Source: Bacteroidales bacterium UBA1181 (GTDB lineage: Bacteria > Bacteroidota > Bacteroidia > Bacteroidales > Paludibacteraceae). Taken from it: 64,000 bases of DNA. The position numbers and the translations under genes were made by a program. The stretch lies in assembly GCA_002310215.1 (NCBI GenBank), contig DBYR01000006.1, forward strand, positions 84,112 to 148,111, given 5' to 3'. The notes under the pieces were generated by a model. That model worked only from the letters and a program-made list of their open reading frames with translations. It did no database searches and was not told where the DNA came from. This document shows positions 25,743 through 36,300 of the stretch, piece by piece. Each line of letters opens with the position of its first letter. Within the stretch, counting starts at the first letter, position 1.

Positions 25743-27407
25743 ATGAAGCACCCAATTCTAACAATCCTCGCCATCACCTGTTTCCTAAACAGTTGGGCGG
25801 ACGGAGCCACCAACAGGAACGTGGAGATAGCCAAACATCTGGACATCTTCAACGCAGTCTACAAAGAGTTAGACCTACTGTATGTGGACACCATCAAGCC
25901 TGAAAAAACCATCAAGAAAGGGATCGACGAGATGTTGTCGTCATTAGACCCATACACCAACTACATTCCACAAGACGACATGGACAAGTTGAAGATGATG
26001 ACAACAGGAGAATATGCGGGCGTGGGATGCGTGATATCCCAAAAGAAGGAAGGCATACTTATCACTGACGTCTACGAGGGAATGCCAGCCCAAAAGGCGG
26101 GGATTAGGACGGGAGACCTCATTGTGGAAATCAATGGCAAATCGGCCGTGGGACTTAATGTGACGGACGCCAGCGAACAGCTGAGAGGAGAGTCGAAAAC
26201 GCAGGTGGAGGTTACCGTCAAACGCACCAACGGGAAGAAGACGAAAATGGTGATCACAAGAGAGAAAATCTCCATTCCAGCCATTCCATTCTACACAGAA
26301 ATAGAACCCGGCATTGGTTATATCTACATCAACGGATTCACCGAGAAATCGGCGGCTCAGTTCAAAAACGCTTTCCTCGATTTAAAGGAGAACAAGAAAA
26401 TCAGCAAGTTAATCATTGATGTGAGGGAAAATCCAGGCGGCATTCTGGACGAGGCGGTCGACATCATCAACCTTTTCGTGGACAGAAAATCAACCGTCGT
26501 ATACACCAAGGGAAAGAACCCGAACCTCAACAAGACTTACAAGGCGACACGCGATCCTATCGACAAAGACATGCCCATCGCCGTGCTGGTGAACCGCAAC
26601 TCCGCATCCGCTTCAGAAATTGTGGCGGGCGCACTTCAGGACATGGACAGAGCCGTCATCATCGGAGAACGCTCCTTCGGGAAAGGCTTGGTACAGACCA
26701 CAAGGGACCTTCCTCACGGAGGGAACCTGAAAGTGACCATATCAAAGTATTACATCCCAAGCGGACGCTGCATACAGGCGATAGACTACTCGAAAAAGAA
26801 CGGGAAGGAGTATTCGCAACGGATTCCCGACAGCCTCACGCACGAGTTCAAGACCATCCACGGCAGAACCGTCAGGGACGGTGGCGGAATCAATCCGGAC
26901 ATATTCTCGGCAGACACGGTATCTTCAACAGCCGGTTATTACCTCTACGAGAAAGATGTCATATTCGACTATGTGACGGAGTATCAGAAAAAACACCCGT
27001 CCATTCCTAACCTCAAGGATTTCACATACACGGACAAAGACTACGATGAATTTAAGGCCTTCGTAAAAGAGAGGAACTTCACATACGAATCTTTCTCGGA
27101 GACCATCCTCACGTCCCTCAAGGAATCCCTCAAGGAAGAAGGTTATGCGGAATACGCCGAAGCGGAGATCAAAGCACTGGAAGCTAAAATCAAGCATAAC
27201 ATTGACACAGACCTCAACCTATTCAAGAAGGAAATCGTCAGAAGCATCAGCATAGAGATCGCCAAACGATATTACTTTCAAACCGGCATGATCATCGAAT
27301 CCCTCAAATTCGACGATTGTAAAAACGAAGCCATCAAACTGTTGAACGACACCGAACGATACAAGAAGATTCTAACAGCGGAGCAAGGAAACGATAAGAA
27401 AGAATGA
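25743..27407 (+). CDS. S41-family C-terminal processing peptidase
   Basis: 554 aa. Signal peptide MKHPILTILAITCFLNSWADG. PDZ domain at about residues 85-165 (GEYAGVGCVISQ, VYEGMPAQKAGIRTGDLIVEING). The tail-specific protease domain has SASASE at residues 287-292 and the catalytic Lys in GERSFGKGLVQ. About 130 residues of charged, helical C-terminal extension follow. Periplasmic protease acting on C-termini. Between rarA (11 bp) and a nucleotidyltransferase gene (4-bp overlap). Confidence 0.93.
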   Translation: MKHPILTILAITCFLNSWADGATNRNVEIAKHLDIFNAVYKELDLLYVDTIKPEKTIKKGIDEMLSSLDPYTNYIPQDDMDKLKMMTTGEYAGVGCVISQKKEGILITDVYEGMPAQKAGIRTGDLIVEINGKSAVGLNVTDASEQLRGESKTQVEVTVKRTNGKKTKMVITREKISIPAIPFYTEIEPGIGYIYINGFTEKSAAQFKNAFLDLKENKKISKLIIDVRENPGGILDEAVDIINLFVDRKSTVVYTKGKNPNLNKTYKATRDPIDKDMPIAVLVNRNSASASEIVAGALQDMDRAVIIGERSFGKGLVQTTRDLPHGGNLKVTISKYYIPSGRCIQAIDYSKKNGKEYSQRIPDSLTHEFKTIHGRTVRDGGGINPDIFSADTVSSTAGYYLYEKDVIFDYVTEYQKKHPSIPNLKDFTYTDKDYDEFKAFVKERNFTYESFSETILTSLKESLKEEGYAEYAEAEIKALEAKIKHNIDTDLNLFKKEIVRSISIEIAKRYYFQTGMIIESLKFDDCKNEAIKLLNDTERYKKILTAEQGNDKKE

Positions 27408-28141
27408 AAGCGATGATATTCGCCGCAGGCTTAGGCACGCGGCTAAAACCCATAACCGACACCCTTCCCAAGGCATTGGTCCCTGTCGGAGGACGCACGC
27501 TCCTGGAGCACGTCATCACCAAACTCGCAGAGCAAGGCTTTGACGAGCAAATCATCAACGTGCACCACCATGCTGATAAAATCATTGCGTTTCTACAGGA
27601 GAAGAAGAACTTCGGGCTCAGAATAGAGATCTCAGACGAACGGGAGATGTTGCTCGACACGGGCGGTGGCATCCGTAAAGCGGCGCATTTCTTCAACGAC
27701 GGCGCTCCTTTCTTGGTGCACAACGTGGACATTCTATCGGATGCGAACCTCAAAGCCTTGTATGAGACGCACATAGGATATGGAAGTGACGTCACCCTGC
27801 TTGTCAAAGAACGAGAAACCACCCGTTATCTCTATTTCGGAGAAGAAGACAATCGGCTGAAAGGGTGGGCAAACATTAAGACAGGAGAGAGAAAATCGCC
27901 CAACAGCGATTTTAAGCCCGAATGCAACAACAGATATGCATTCTCCGGCATACAGGTCATTTCCCCGAAGATATTCTCCCTGATGGATTATTACGCCCCA
28001 AAATTCCCCATCATGGATTTCTACATCGAGAATGCGAAAGAGATGGACATCCGCTGTTTAGTGGACAACCATTTCAGGATGATAGACGTAGGGAAACTGG
28101 ATAGTCTAAAGGAGGCAGAGGAGCACTTCAGCGAGCTATAA
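27404..28141 (+). CDS. Sugar-phosphate nucleotidyltransferase
   Basis: 245 aa. N-terminal signature AMIFAAGLGTRLKPITDTLPKA..PVGG of NTP transferases, then HNVDILSD (metal-binding Asp). It resembles the MurU/HddC/GCD1 group, which makes NDP-sugars from sugar 1-phosphates. Substrate not assignable. Start codon overlaps the protease stop by 4 bp (ATGA). Confidence 0.9.
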   Translation: MKAMIFAAGLGTRLKPITDTLPKALVPVGGRTLLEHVITKLAEQGFDEQIINVHHHADKIIAFLQEKKNFGLRIEISDEREMLLDTGGGIRKAAHFFNDGAPFLVHNVDILSDANLKALYETHIGYGSDVTLLVKERETTRYLYFGEEDNRLKGWANIKTGERKSPNSDFKPECNNRYAFSGIQVISPKIFSLMDYYAPKFPIMDFYIENAKEMDIRCLVDNHFRMIDVGKLDSLKEAEEHFSEL

Positions 28142-28242
28142 ACAAGTTTTTGGATAATCGAAGAATCCAACAGACATCTCCGCAGAGATTGGACAAGAGG
28201 CAAGAGAATCCGCCGGTTCATGGAAACTTGGAACAACGGACA

Positions 28243-28287
28243 CAAAAACAGACGGGGAGATTGGCGCAACACCAACCTCCCCGTCTG
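28243..28287. terminator. Terminator between convergent genes
   Basis: CAGACGGGGAG (28249-28259) pairs with CTCCCCGTCTG (28277-28287). A T run follows on the minus strand, so it chiefly ends the leftward lipoprotein transcript. Confidence 0.75.
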
Positions 28288-28309
28288 ATATTATAAATTA
28301 GAGAGATAA

Positions 28310-29320
28310 TCAATGAAGTGGAACCACACGGAAATTATCCACGCACATCATAATCTGCGGTTCGCCCTCTGGCTGACCGAACTGCAAGAAACTTAAGTTC
28401 GTCGCCTTCTTCAGGTCGAAGTTACCTTCAAACGGTTCCGTATCGCTCTTCGTACCATGCCAGAACTCGGTCAGAGGAATCGTGATCGTCGTCCATGAAT
28501 CCGTATAGAAACCGTCCTCACAATCCTTGTAAGGCTCCCAGAAACATATTGGGGTAATCTCACGTCCATGCTTGTCAGGAGAATCGATAGGTCCGAAGAA
28601 GATCTCCGTCTTGATGCCCTTGTAGGCCATCTCTTTCGGAACATAAACCTCAAATTTAAGAGCCAGCGAACTCAAGTCATACGATTCGAAGGCCTTCGTC
28701 GCGACAGAAATAGGACCACGTCCGCCCTCCTGCGGGTTAGCCACATACTGGATGTACATACAGTGGTTCATCATCCAAGGATGATCATACTTTCCGTACA
28801 ACAAGCCGTAGTTACCGCTACAAGGCTGAGGCAACTTAGCACCATTCGCGAAAGGAGTGATTTCCGTTCCCATCTCCAACGTACCCGTAATCAATTCGCC
28901 ATTCTCGTCAATAGGGTTATAACCGCCCCAAGTGGCGAGTCTGTAGTCGAAGTTCACAATGATATTACGGTTATCACGGAAAAAGAATTTGGAAAGGATG
29001 ACCTTGTCTCCGCACTTGATCTTGAGTTGTCCATCCTCTGATCCTTCAGGAACAACCACAGAGATTTTATCATTGGAGGACTCCACCACCTTAGCTGGGA
29101 AATCCGCTCCTGGGAACATAATCTCGCAGTTCTTCAGATTCTTGCCATATATGACAGCCGTCTGCCCGTCAGGCACATACTCGCACAACATCTTCTCCAT
29201 CACAGGCTCATTCGTACATGACGATTCACAACTCTGCCGAGTCGAGCCTCCCTCATTGCCACAACTGTTCAAAAACCCCGCAATGGCCAACGACAATATA
29301 AACACATAATTTCTTTTCAT
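28310..29320 (-). CDS. Glycan-binding-type surface lipoprotein with IPT/TIG domain
   Basis: 336 aa. Signal ILSLAIAGFLNSC, lipobox LNS-C. Residues 45-115 look like an IPT/TIG Ig-like domain (DGQTAVIYGKNLKN, KISVVVPEGSEDGQLKIKCGDK). Residues 120-336 form a carbohydrate-binding-like beta-sandwich (NIIVNFDYRLATWGGYNP, SWTTITIPLTEFWHG, MMCVDNFRVVP). This arrangement is that of SusE/SusF or SGBP-type surface glycan-binding proteins. There is no SusC/SusD pair beside it, so the locus is not a complete polysaccharide utilisation locus. Confidence 0.75.
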   Translation of the reverse strand: MKRNYVFILSLAIAGFLNSCGNEGGSTRQSCESSCTNEPVMEKMLCEYVPDGQTAVIYGKNLKNCEIMFPGADFPAKVVESSNDKISVVVPEGSEDGQLKIKCGDKVILSKFFFRDNRNIIVNFDYRLATWGGYNPIDENGELITGTLEMGTEITPFANGAKLPQPCSGNYGLLYGKYDHPWMMNHCMYIQYVANPQEGGRGPISVATKAFESYDLSSLALKFEVYVPKEMAYKGIKTEIFFGPIDSPDKHGREITPICFWEPYKDCEDGFYTDSWTTITIPLTEFWHGTKSDTEPFEGNFDLKKATNLSFLQFGQPEGEPQIMMCVDNFRVVPLH

Positions 29321-29397
29321 GGTGAATTTATTTTATATTATAAATATTCAATCCGAAAAAAGAAGAGAAACACGTTCCCCTTTTTTACAAAGTTAAG

Positions 29398-29428
29398 AAT
29401 TTCCGCGAAAAACGCAAATGAAAAAGAC
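29398..29428 (-). promoter_or_regulatory. TTTG-N19-TAACTTTG promoter of the surface lipoprotein
   Basis: Minus strand: TTTG complement at 29425-29428, TAACTTTG complement at 29398-29405, spacer 19 bp. Start near 29391. Confidence 0.7.
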
Positions 29429-29435
29429 TTTTTAA

Positions 29436-30356
29436 TTACTCAATTTTCGTCTTTCGAGGAGTCGTATCCACCCTCGATTTTGTTCCGGAAGAGACTTGAT
29501 CCCTATTATTCGACGGCAAAGAAATGCCCAGTTTCAGGCCCGCGGAGAAGAGCTGCACCTTATCCACGATACGAGAAGCGAACAATCCCTCCGTATCCAC
29601 GAAAAAATCATCCGAAAGCTCCGGCACGCTTTTTTTCTTATCATCAAAAACACTTGTCAAACCATAGTTACAATACAAGCCCGTATAGAACATCACCCTT
29701 TCGGAAACAGAGAAATTGAACCCGATTTCGCCATAAACGGAGAAAGCAAGTTTCGTCTTGATTCCCCCACTCGCATACGGTTCGCTGTTGGCAAATCCGT
29801 GGTGAGGCAAATCATGTATGACGACATTCGTCTGAGGATAATACCCGGAAACGGAGTAGGAGCCTTCATAAACCTCATAGCGAGAGAATACAGGCACCTC
29901 AAGTTTTCCTCCCGCACCCACGATCATATTAGCTTTTTCGGAGAAAGGCACTTTATAGTATAATCCTAATGGAAACTCGAAGGTAAAGATGAACTCCTTC
30001 TCCTTCCACCCCATATACGTTTCAATCAAGTCAAACGATTGCCCATTTTCATAATCATAGGAAGGTGTGACCACACGTCCGTCGAGGGTCGCTCTCGATC
30101 TATATTGGACGAAATCCACTCCACTACCCACGCCGACATTCCTGCTTTGAAAGAAAAACACATATCGAGAACTAAGCGTAAAGCCCGGCAGAAGAGGGAC
30201 ATCCGACTTCATCACACCATTGTCGAGAGGACGGTCCAACACTGGATCGAACAATATAGTATTCACTCCTCCTCCGACTCCGAAAGAGAGTATCTCACCC
30301 TGTCCATAGGCGCACATGGAAAGGGACATCGTTACGATAAATAAAATCTTTTTCAT
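29436..30356 (-). CDS. Outer-membrane beta-barrel protein
   Basis: About 306 aa. Signal peptide MKKILFIVTMSLSMCAYGQ. Repeated Gly/aromatic beta-strands (LSFGVGGGVNTILF, LSSRYVFFFQSRNVGVGSGVDFVQY, FEFPLGLYYKVPF, LAFSVYGEIGFNFSVS, MFYTGLYCNYG, LFSAGLKLGISLP) indicate an OmpX/PorT-like barrel. It ends in an unusual basic, hydrophilic tail of about 25 residues after the last strand. It starts 23 bp after the giant adhesin-like gene and must be on its transcript. A partner role in anchoring or exporting that protein is inference only. Confidence 0.75.
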   Translation of the reverse strand: MKKILFIVTMSLSMCAYGQGEILSFGVGGGVNTILFDPVLDRPLDNGVMKSDVPLLPGFTLSSRYVFFFQSRNVGVGSGVDFVQYRSRATLDGRVVTPSYDYENGQSFDLIETYMGWKEKEFIFTFEFPLGLYYKVPFSEKANMIVGAGGKLEVPVFSRYEVYEGSYSVSGYYPQTNVVIHDLPHHGFANSEPYASGGIKTKLAFSVYGEIGFNFSVSERVMFYTGLYCNYGLTSVFDDKKKSVPELSDDFFVDTEGLFASRIVDKVQLFSAGLKLGISLPSNNRDQVSSGTKSRVDTTPRKTKIE

Positions 30357-30379
30357 ATTCACCAACCCATCCTCCTTAA

Positions 30380-33300
30380 TTATTTTTTCAGTTCAACAGC
30401 CCTGGAGACGAACTTACATGACGCACTTCGCTCATCGGCCAAGACGACGACACATACGTATCTTCCCTCGTTCACCCAGACCTCATTCTCCATCCTCACG
30501 ATATCCGTCCAATACTTCAAGGCACCCTCCATCGTATAGACATACATCTTCGCACCCACAAGATCTGCCTCCTGCAAGCCATGTACATAAACCGTCACCA
30601 TACCCCTATTCGTGTAAACAGGATAAGTGGATATGGTAAACGGCACATCCAATGCCTCAAAATACTTTCCGCAGACATAAACCGTATCATTCTTCGGCGT
30701 AATGGCATGCAATGAATAGTAGCCATTGAGACCTCCTAACTCACAGAAATACTGTCCATTGGCATTCGGGATATCCACATTGTTCCGTCTCCACTGGTAA
30801 GCGACGAACTCATTCTGAGAGTTGTCACAAACCACCACATCGTTCCACATCCGCATCACATGACGAGCATCATATCCCAGACGGAGTTTGAGGTTAGCCA
30901 CCTTACTGCTCTTACCCTCACCAAACATCTGAACATTCACTTTATACATGCCTGGAGCGATGCCATCCGGAACAGTGAACGAGATGGAACCCACATCGCC
31001 CTCCTTCACTTCACCCACTACATTACGGAAGCCCTGAGCAATCTCCTCCGAGTCAAAGAAGAACTTAAATGAATCAGGCACACCGCCTAAGACTTGATAG
31101 TTTACGATATACTCATCACCTGCGCAGAACTTACGGCTCATGTTCTTATCTCCGAAGAAGACAGACGCGCCTCCCGTGACACTCACCCATTTAATCTTTA
31201 TATCACGTCCATCCACGAACAATGACAAGTGGACTATACTGTCGCAACCGTATTGGGACAAGAGGTTCACCTCATACTCGTAATTTCCAATATGGTTCGC
31301 ATCCACCGTGAACCCATTCTTCTCATAAACGGTTCCCGCTTTGGTGGAATCCACTATATGGACATAATAAGGATGTGAAACCACAAGATTCAGCGTCACG
31401 ACAGAGTCGCAGCCCGAAGCGGTGGTAAACGAATCCACATAGGTACCTGACGTCTTCAGACGTCTGCCCTGCCACAAGAAATCCCCACACGTCACTTCGT
31501 TGTAGACAAGATTATACTCTTTATTGATTGTGAGTTTCACGTCAATAATGGAGTCGCAACCATTTGCGGCAGGGAACACGATCAAGGTGTCACCATAGAA
31601 TTCATATTCCTTCCAACGAACCGGCAACTCGCTCTCGCAAAGCGTGCGTCTAATCTTCGTGACGGATGATTTCTTTATGGACAATGACAGACGGGTGATG
31701 CTATCACACCCTAAGACAGACTGCAACGTATCGGTGTACACGCCCGTATCATAGAAGTACCGGCCGTGCCATTCAAACGAATCGCATGAGGTGGCATAAA
31801 CCGTAGTGTCATACGTCGGCAAAACATTCAATCGGAAAATAACGAATGAATCACAGCCTGCCTGTGTGGTGAGGACGACCCTGGATGTGTCATCATAAAT
31901 CTCGTACCCATTCCATACGACAGGAAGTTCACTTCTACAAACCGAATAATAGAACGTATCCTCGTTATACTTCGGATAGTTGATTGTCAGATCAATGGAG
32001 ACGATACTGTCCTCTCCAGTTGCCGTCTTGAGCAGATCATAATATACACCACTCTCTGTCAGCGTCCTACCCTGCCACTCGTACGAGACACAAGCGTTCA
32101 CCTTCTCCGGAGCCTTCTCTGGCGGAGGAAGGATAGCAAGACCTACCGTAACGACAGAGTCACAGCCCAACGAGGAGACAAGGTGTTGGGTATAAAGACC
32201 CGACGAATCGTAACGTTCTCCATTCCATTCATAGTACGAGACCGCACTATCCAAAAGGAATATCTCATAAGAAGGTAAGATGGTCAGATGGAGTGTAATG
32301 ATTGAATCACAGCCTATGGACGATGTCAGTCTATAATCATAATCACCAGACTCATTATACTCCCTTTCGTTCCACACATAAGGGGCACAAGAGGTGTCAT
32401 TAAACTCCGACCTAAGAATCGGCAAACGGTTCAAGTGCACCGCCACAATAGAGTCGCAGTCCAAATGGTTCTTGATGGTCAAGGAAGTATCCGACGAAAC
32501 TTGGAAATCATGCCACATAACATACGGAGCGTTCTCGCAAATATCCACCGTATCCGCCCCATACGTAGGCTCCAAGACGGTCAAATACAACGTCAGGATG
32601 GAGTCGCAACCGATGGAGGAGGTAAGCACCTGATCATACACACCACTCTTCGTATAAATAGAATCATTCAATGTATACGAACCGCACGACGTACGGTAAA
32701 TCGTATCCCTCATCACAGGCAAGATCGTCAAGTGAATGGTGAAGATAGAGTCACAACCCGTAGGAGAATTCACCTTCTTCTGCAGGATGGCATCCTCCGT
32801 ATAGACCTGACCGTCCACTGTATAGGATATGCATGCCGTATCGTACACGACAACGGAAGGAGAGGAAAGCACCACCAAATTCAGCCGGACGATGGAGTCA
32901 CAGCCATTTAAGGCGGAGAAATATTGCTCATAAATACCTGTCTCCGTATAGACGGAATCGTTCAAACGATATGAGACACACACCGTGTCGAATATCTGAG
33001 TGACAGGGGCAGAAAGCACTGTCAGGTTCAATTGAATCACAGAATCACAGCCATTCACGGAAACAAGTCTTTGCTCATAGGTACCACTCTTCCTATAGGT
33101 GGAGTCATTCAACACATAGGAACCACATGCCGTGTCCGTAATAACCGTCGTAGGCACATTCAGAATCGTCAAATTCAATTTGACGAGAGAGTCGCAACCA
33201 GTAACAGAATGAAGGAGCTGCTCATAATATCCGCTCTCCGTATAAACGGAATCATTCAGTTCGTATGAACCGCAAGCCGTTTCATTGAGGGTAACCTCAT

Positions 33301-36300
33301 AGGAAGGATAAATGACCAATTCTAACACAACGGTCGAATCTCTTCCGTCAGGAGTAACAAAGCGTTGCTCATACGTGCCACTCTTCGTATAGACAGAATC
33401 GTTCATTGTGAAAGATGTGCATACAGTGTCCTTGATCACACCATTCACGAAATTCAGGATCTTCAAGTTCAACGTTATAACCGAGTCGCAACCACTGGAA
33501 GAGGAAAGGTATTGTTCATAGATACCACTCTTCGTATAGACCGAATCATTTAGGATATAGAACGAATAAGCCGTGTCCACTATCGTATTGTACTTGGTAG
33601 GCAATATGGTCAGGTGGAGAATTGAGGTGGAATCCTCTCCCCTATCGGTCACGTAATGCTTGGAATACGTGCCTGTTTGTTTGATTATCGCATTGTCCCA
33701 CCATATACCGCCAGCGCAGGCTGTATCGCTCCACTCAGTCACAATACCCTCGACGATGGTCAAATCCAACCGCACGATACTATCGCAGCCATCCGATGTC
33801 GGGATATGCTGTTCATACAGACCAGACTGGGTATAGGTTGAATCGTTCAACACGAACGATCCCTTCGCGATCTCCTTGATGAGCGTATCTCCCGCAGGTG
33901 TGATATCGAGCACCAAAGTCAACACCGAGTCACAACCGCTCGCTGTGGTCAGACGTTGCTCATACACACCACTTTGCGTATAGACGGAATCGTTCAGCGT
34001 ATACGAGCCACAAGCATTCGCATTGATGGTGTAACTCTTCTCCTCCGACAACATGAGATATAACCGGACGATAGAATCACAGCCCCATACGCCGGTCAAA
34101 CGTTGCTCGTACGATCCAGACTTAATGTATTCGAAGCCATTCAGGAAATAGGAGCCACAAGCGGTGTCATAGACCTCCGTGATCGTAACAGGACGTTCAA
34201 TCAAGCGGATGGAAACAAACGAGTCGCAGCCTACAGAATTATACAAACGCATCACCGTATCCCCATAGATTGCCATGTCGTGCCACATATAAGGCAACAT
34301 GCCCTGACATATTTCGACCGTGTCCACCCCATACGTATGCTCAAGCACCGTCAAGTGAAGTGTCAGGATCGAGTCACAACCCGTCACCTTCGAGACAAGA
34401 CGCTGCACATAGTCACCGCTCTTCGTATAGACAGAATCGTTCAGCGTATACGAGCCACAGACTGTCGCGGAAATCGTAGTAGTAGGGATAGGATTTACTA
34501 CAAGATGTAAGGTGAGGATCGAGTCACAACCTGTCACCTTCGAGACAAGGACCTGTTCGTAATCGCCACTTTGGGTATATACCGAATCATTCAGCTGGTA
34601 CGAACCGCAGGCGGTGTCATAAATCTCCGCACGGGCAACCGGCAAAACGATCACCTTCACATCCACCAAAGAGTCGCAACCCAATTTGTTATTCATCTTC
34701 ACGACAGAATCACCGTCCAGTTGGTATCCATTCCACTCGTACGGCAGTTCTTTCACACAAATCACGACGGTATCAACCCCATACGTAGGATTCAGGATAG
34801 TTAAATTCAAATGGACAACCGAGTCGCATACGCCCTCTCCGTTATCAACCAACCAAATTGGTTCAGTGGTGGACTCGAAATATTCCACGCCGTCCCGCCA
34901 TACAAAAGAATGACAAGCGACCACCGTGTCGTAGCGGTCAAAATCCGTCCACGTACGTACTGTCAAATGGGCGGCGCCCACCACGGCAAACTCCTCACTC
35001 TTAGAGAAAGAATAGCCATGCCATACGTAAGGCAATTCGGCAGGACAAAGCATCGTGTCACGCACCACGGCGAAAGAGTCTTCTCCCACAGGCGTATTGC
35101 GTTCCACCCGATAAAGGACAGAGTCGATCATCTCATTGCCACTCTTATCCGTCGCACTATAGTAAATCCAAACGGATGGTGCGTCATAGACATTCAGACG
35201 CACTTCCATGCCCGAGAAATCCTCGTACGTCACGCCATCATAACTATATTTGAGGGTCAGATCACCGACCACATCACAATTATCCGAAAGGTGATCCGTC
35301 ACATCCGACACAGGAACCATGAAACGCACGTCACCCATGACAGAATCCACTACCGGATGCACTCTATTACCGTATGATATGCCCGTTTCATCCACCTTAG
35401 GCGCCGTGCGGTCCACGACGGAAACCACTTGGAAGAAATCTGTGCTGGAAGCCGTGTAAATTGTGTCATTATTCGCCAAATAGCCCACTTTCCAGAAGAT
35501 TGTGTCACCCTCCACAAACTCGTAGCGGTCATCCCTGGTCAGCAAACGTTCGCCCGAACTATTCACGTCAAAATAGCATACCGTATCGTTGAAGGTATAG
35601 GAACAAATATCCTTGAACGATGGTATATAGTCCCACAAACGCACATCCGCACGACAATTATCGCCAGCCTCCAACACCATCGGCTGCAAGTCGCCCGTTT
35701 CTACGGAGTGGGTCGAATTCGTAATGATGACCGTCGTATCCGAGCAATAACCATCCGATGCGGAAACCACCAACATATACTCGTAATTATCCAATCCGTT
35801 ATATGTTAGCATAAAACGGCTCACACCATCCATTGGATTTCCAGACTCGTCCACCATAGGCCGCCCCTGTTCATACCAGCGATACATATTGTACTCCGCA
35901 GTTGGTTTTGCAGAGAACCCGACACTTTTTTCATCACCTGCACATCCCCAAAGACGCACCGTATCGCCATACGGTTTGTTCGTCATCCTCGAATGTACCA
36001 CCAAATGGACATCCACCACAGAGTCGCACAATCCGGCACCATTGTCCACCGTATAAGACAAGTCTTGAGATGTTCCGCCCAAGTAGGTATTTCCATCGCG
36101 CCAAACATATCTGCTAACGCCGCAAATCACAATCGTATCCTTTCTGAAGAAGGAACTATCCGTTTTGACCGTCAGCAAGGCGGCACCCACCTCGGCCGAC
36201 TCACCAGCCGCAGCGAATGAATGTCCGTGCCAGACAACAGGGAATGCGGTCGCACACACAAACGTGTCACGCACAATCGCATACATCCTACCATCCACCT

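Noticed and set aside
28310..29320. Polysaccharide utilisation locus suggested by the glycan-binding-type lipoprotein
   Set aside because: No SusC/SusD pair, glycoside hydrolase or hybrid regulator is present on either side.
31195..34945. Regularly spaced DNA repeats that could be read as a CRISPR-like array
   Set aside because: They are diverged codon-level repeats inside a single open reading frame, lack identical repeats with unique spacers, and have no cas genes nearby.
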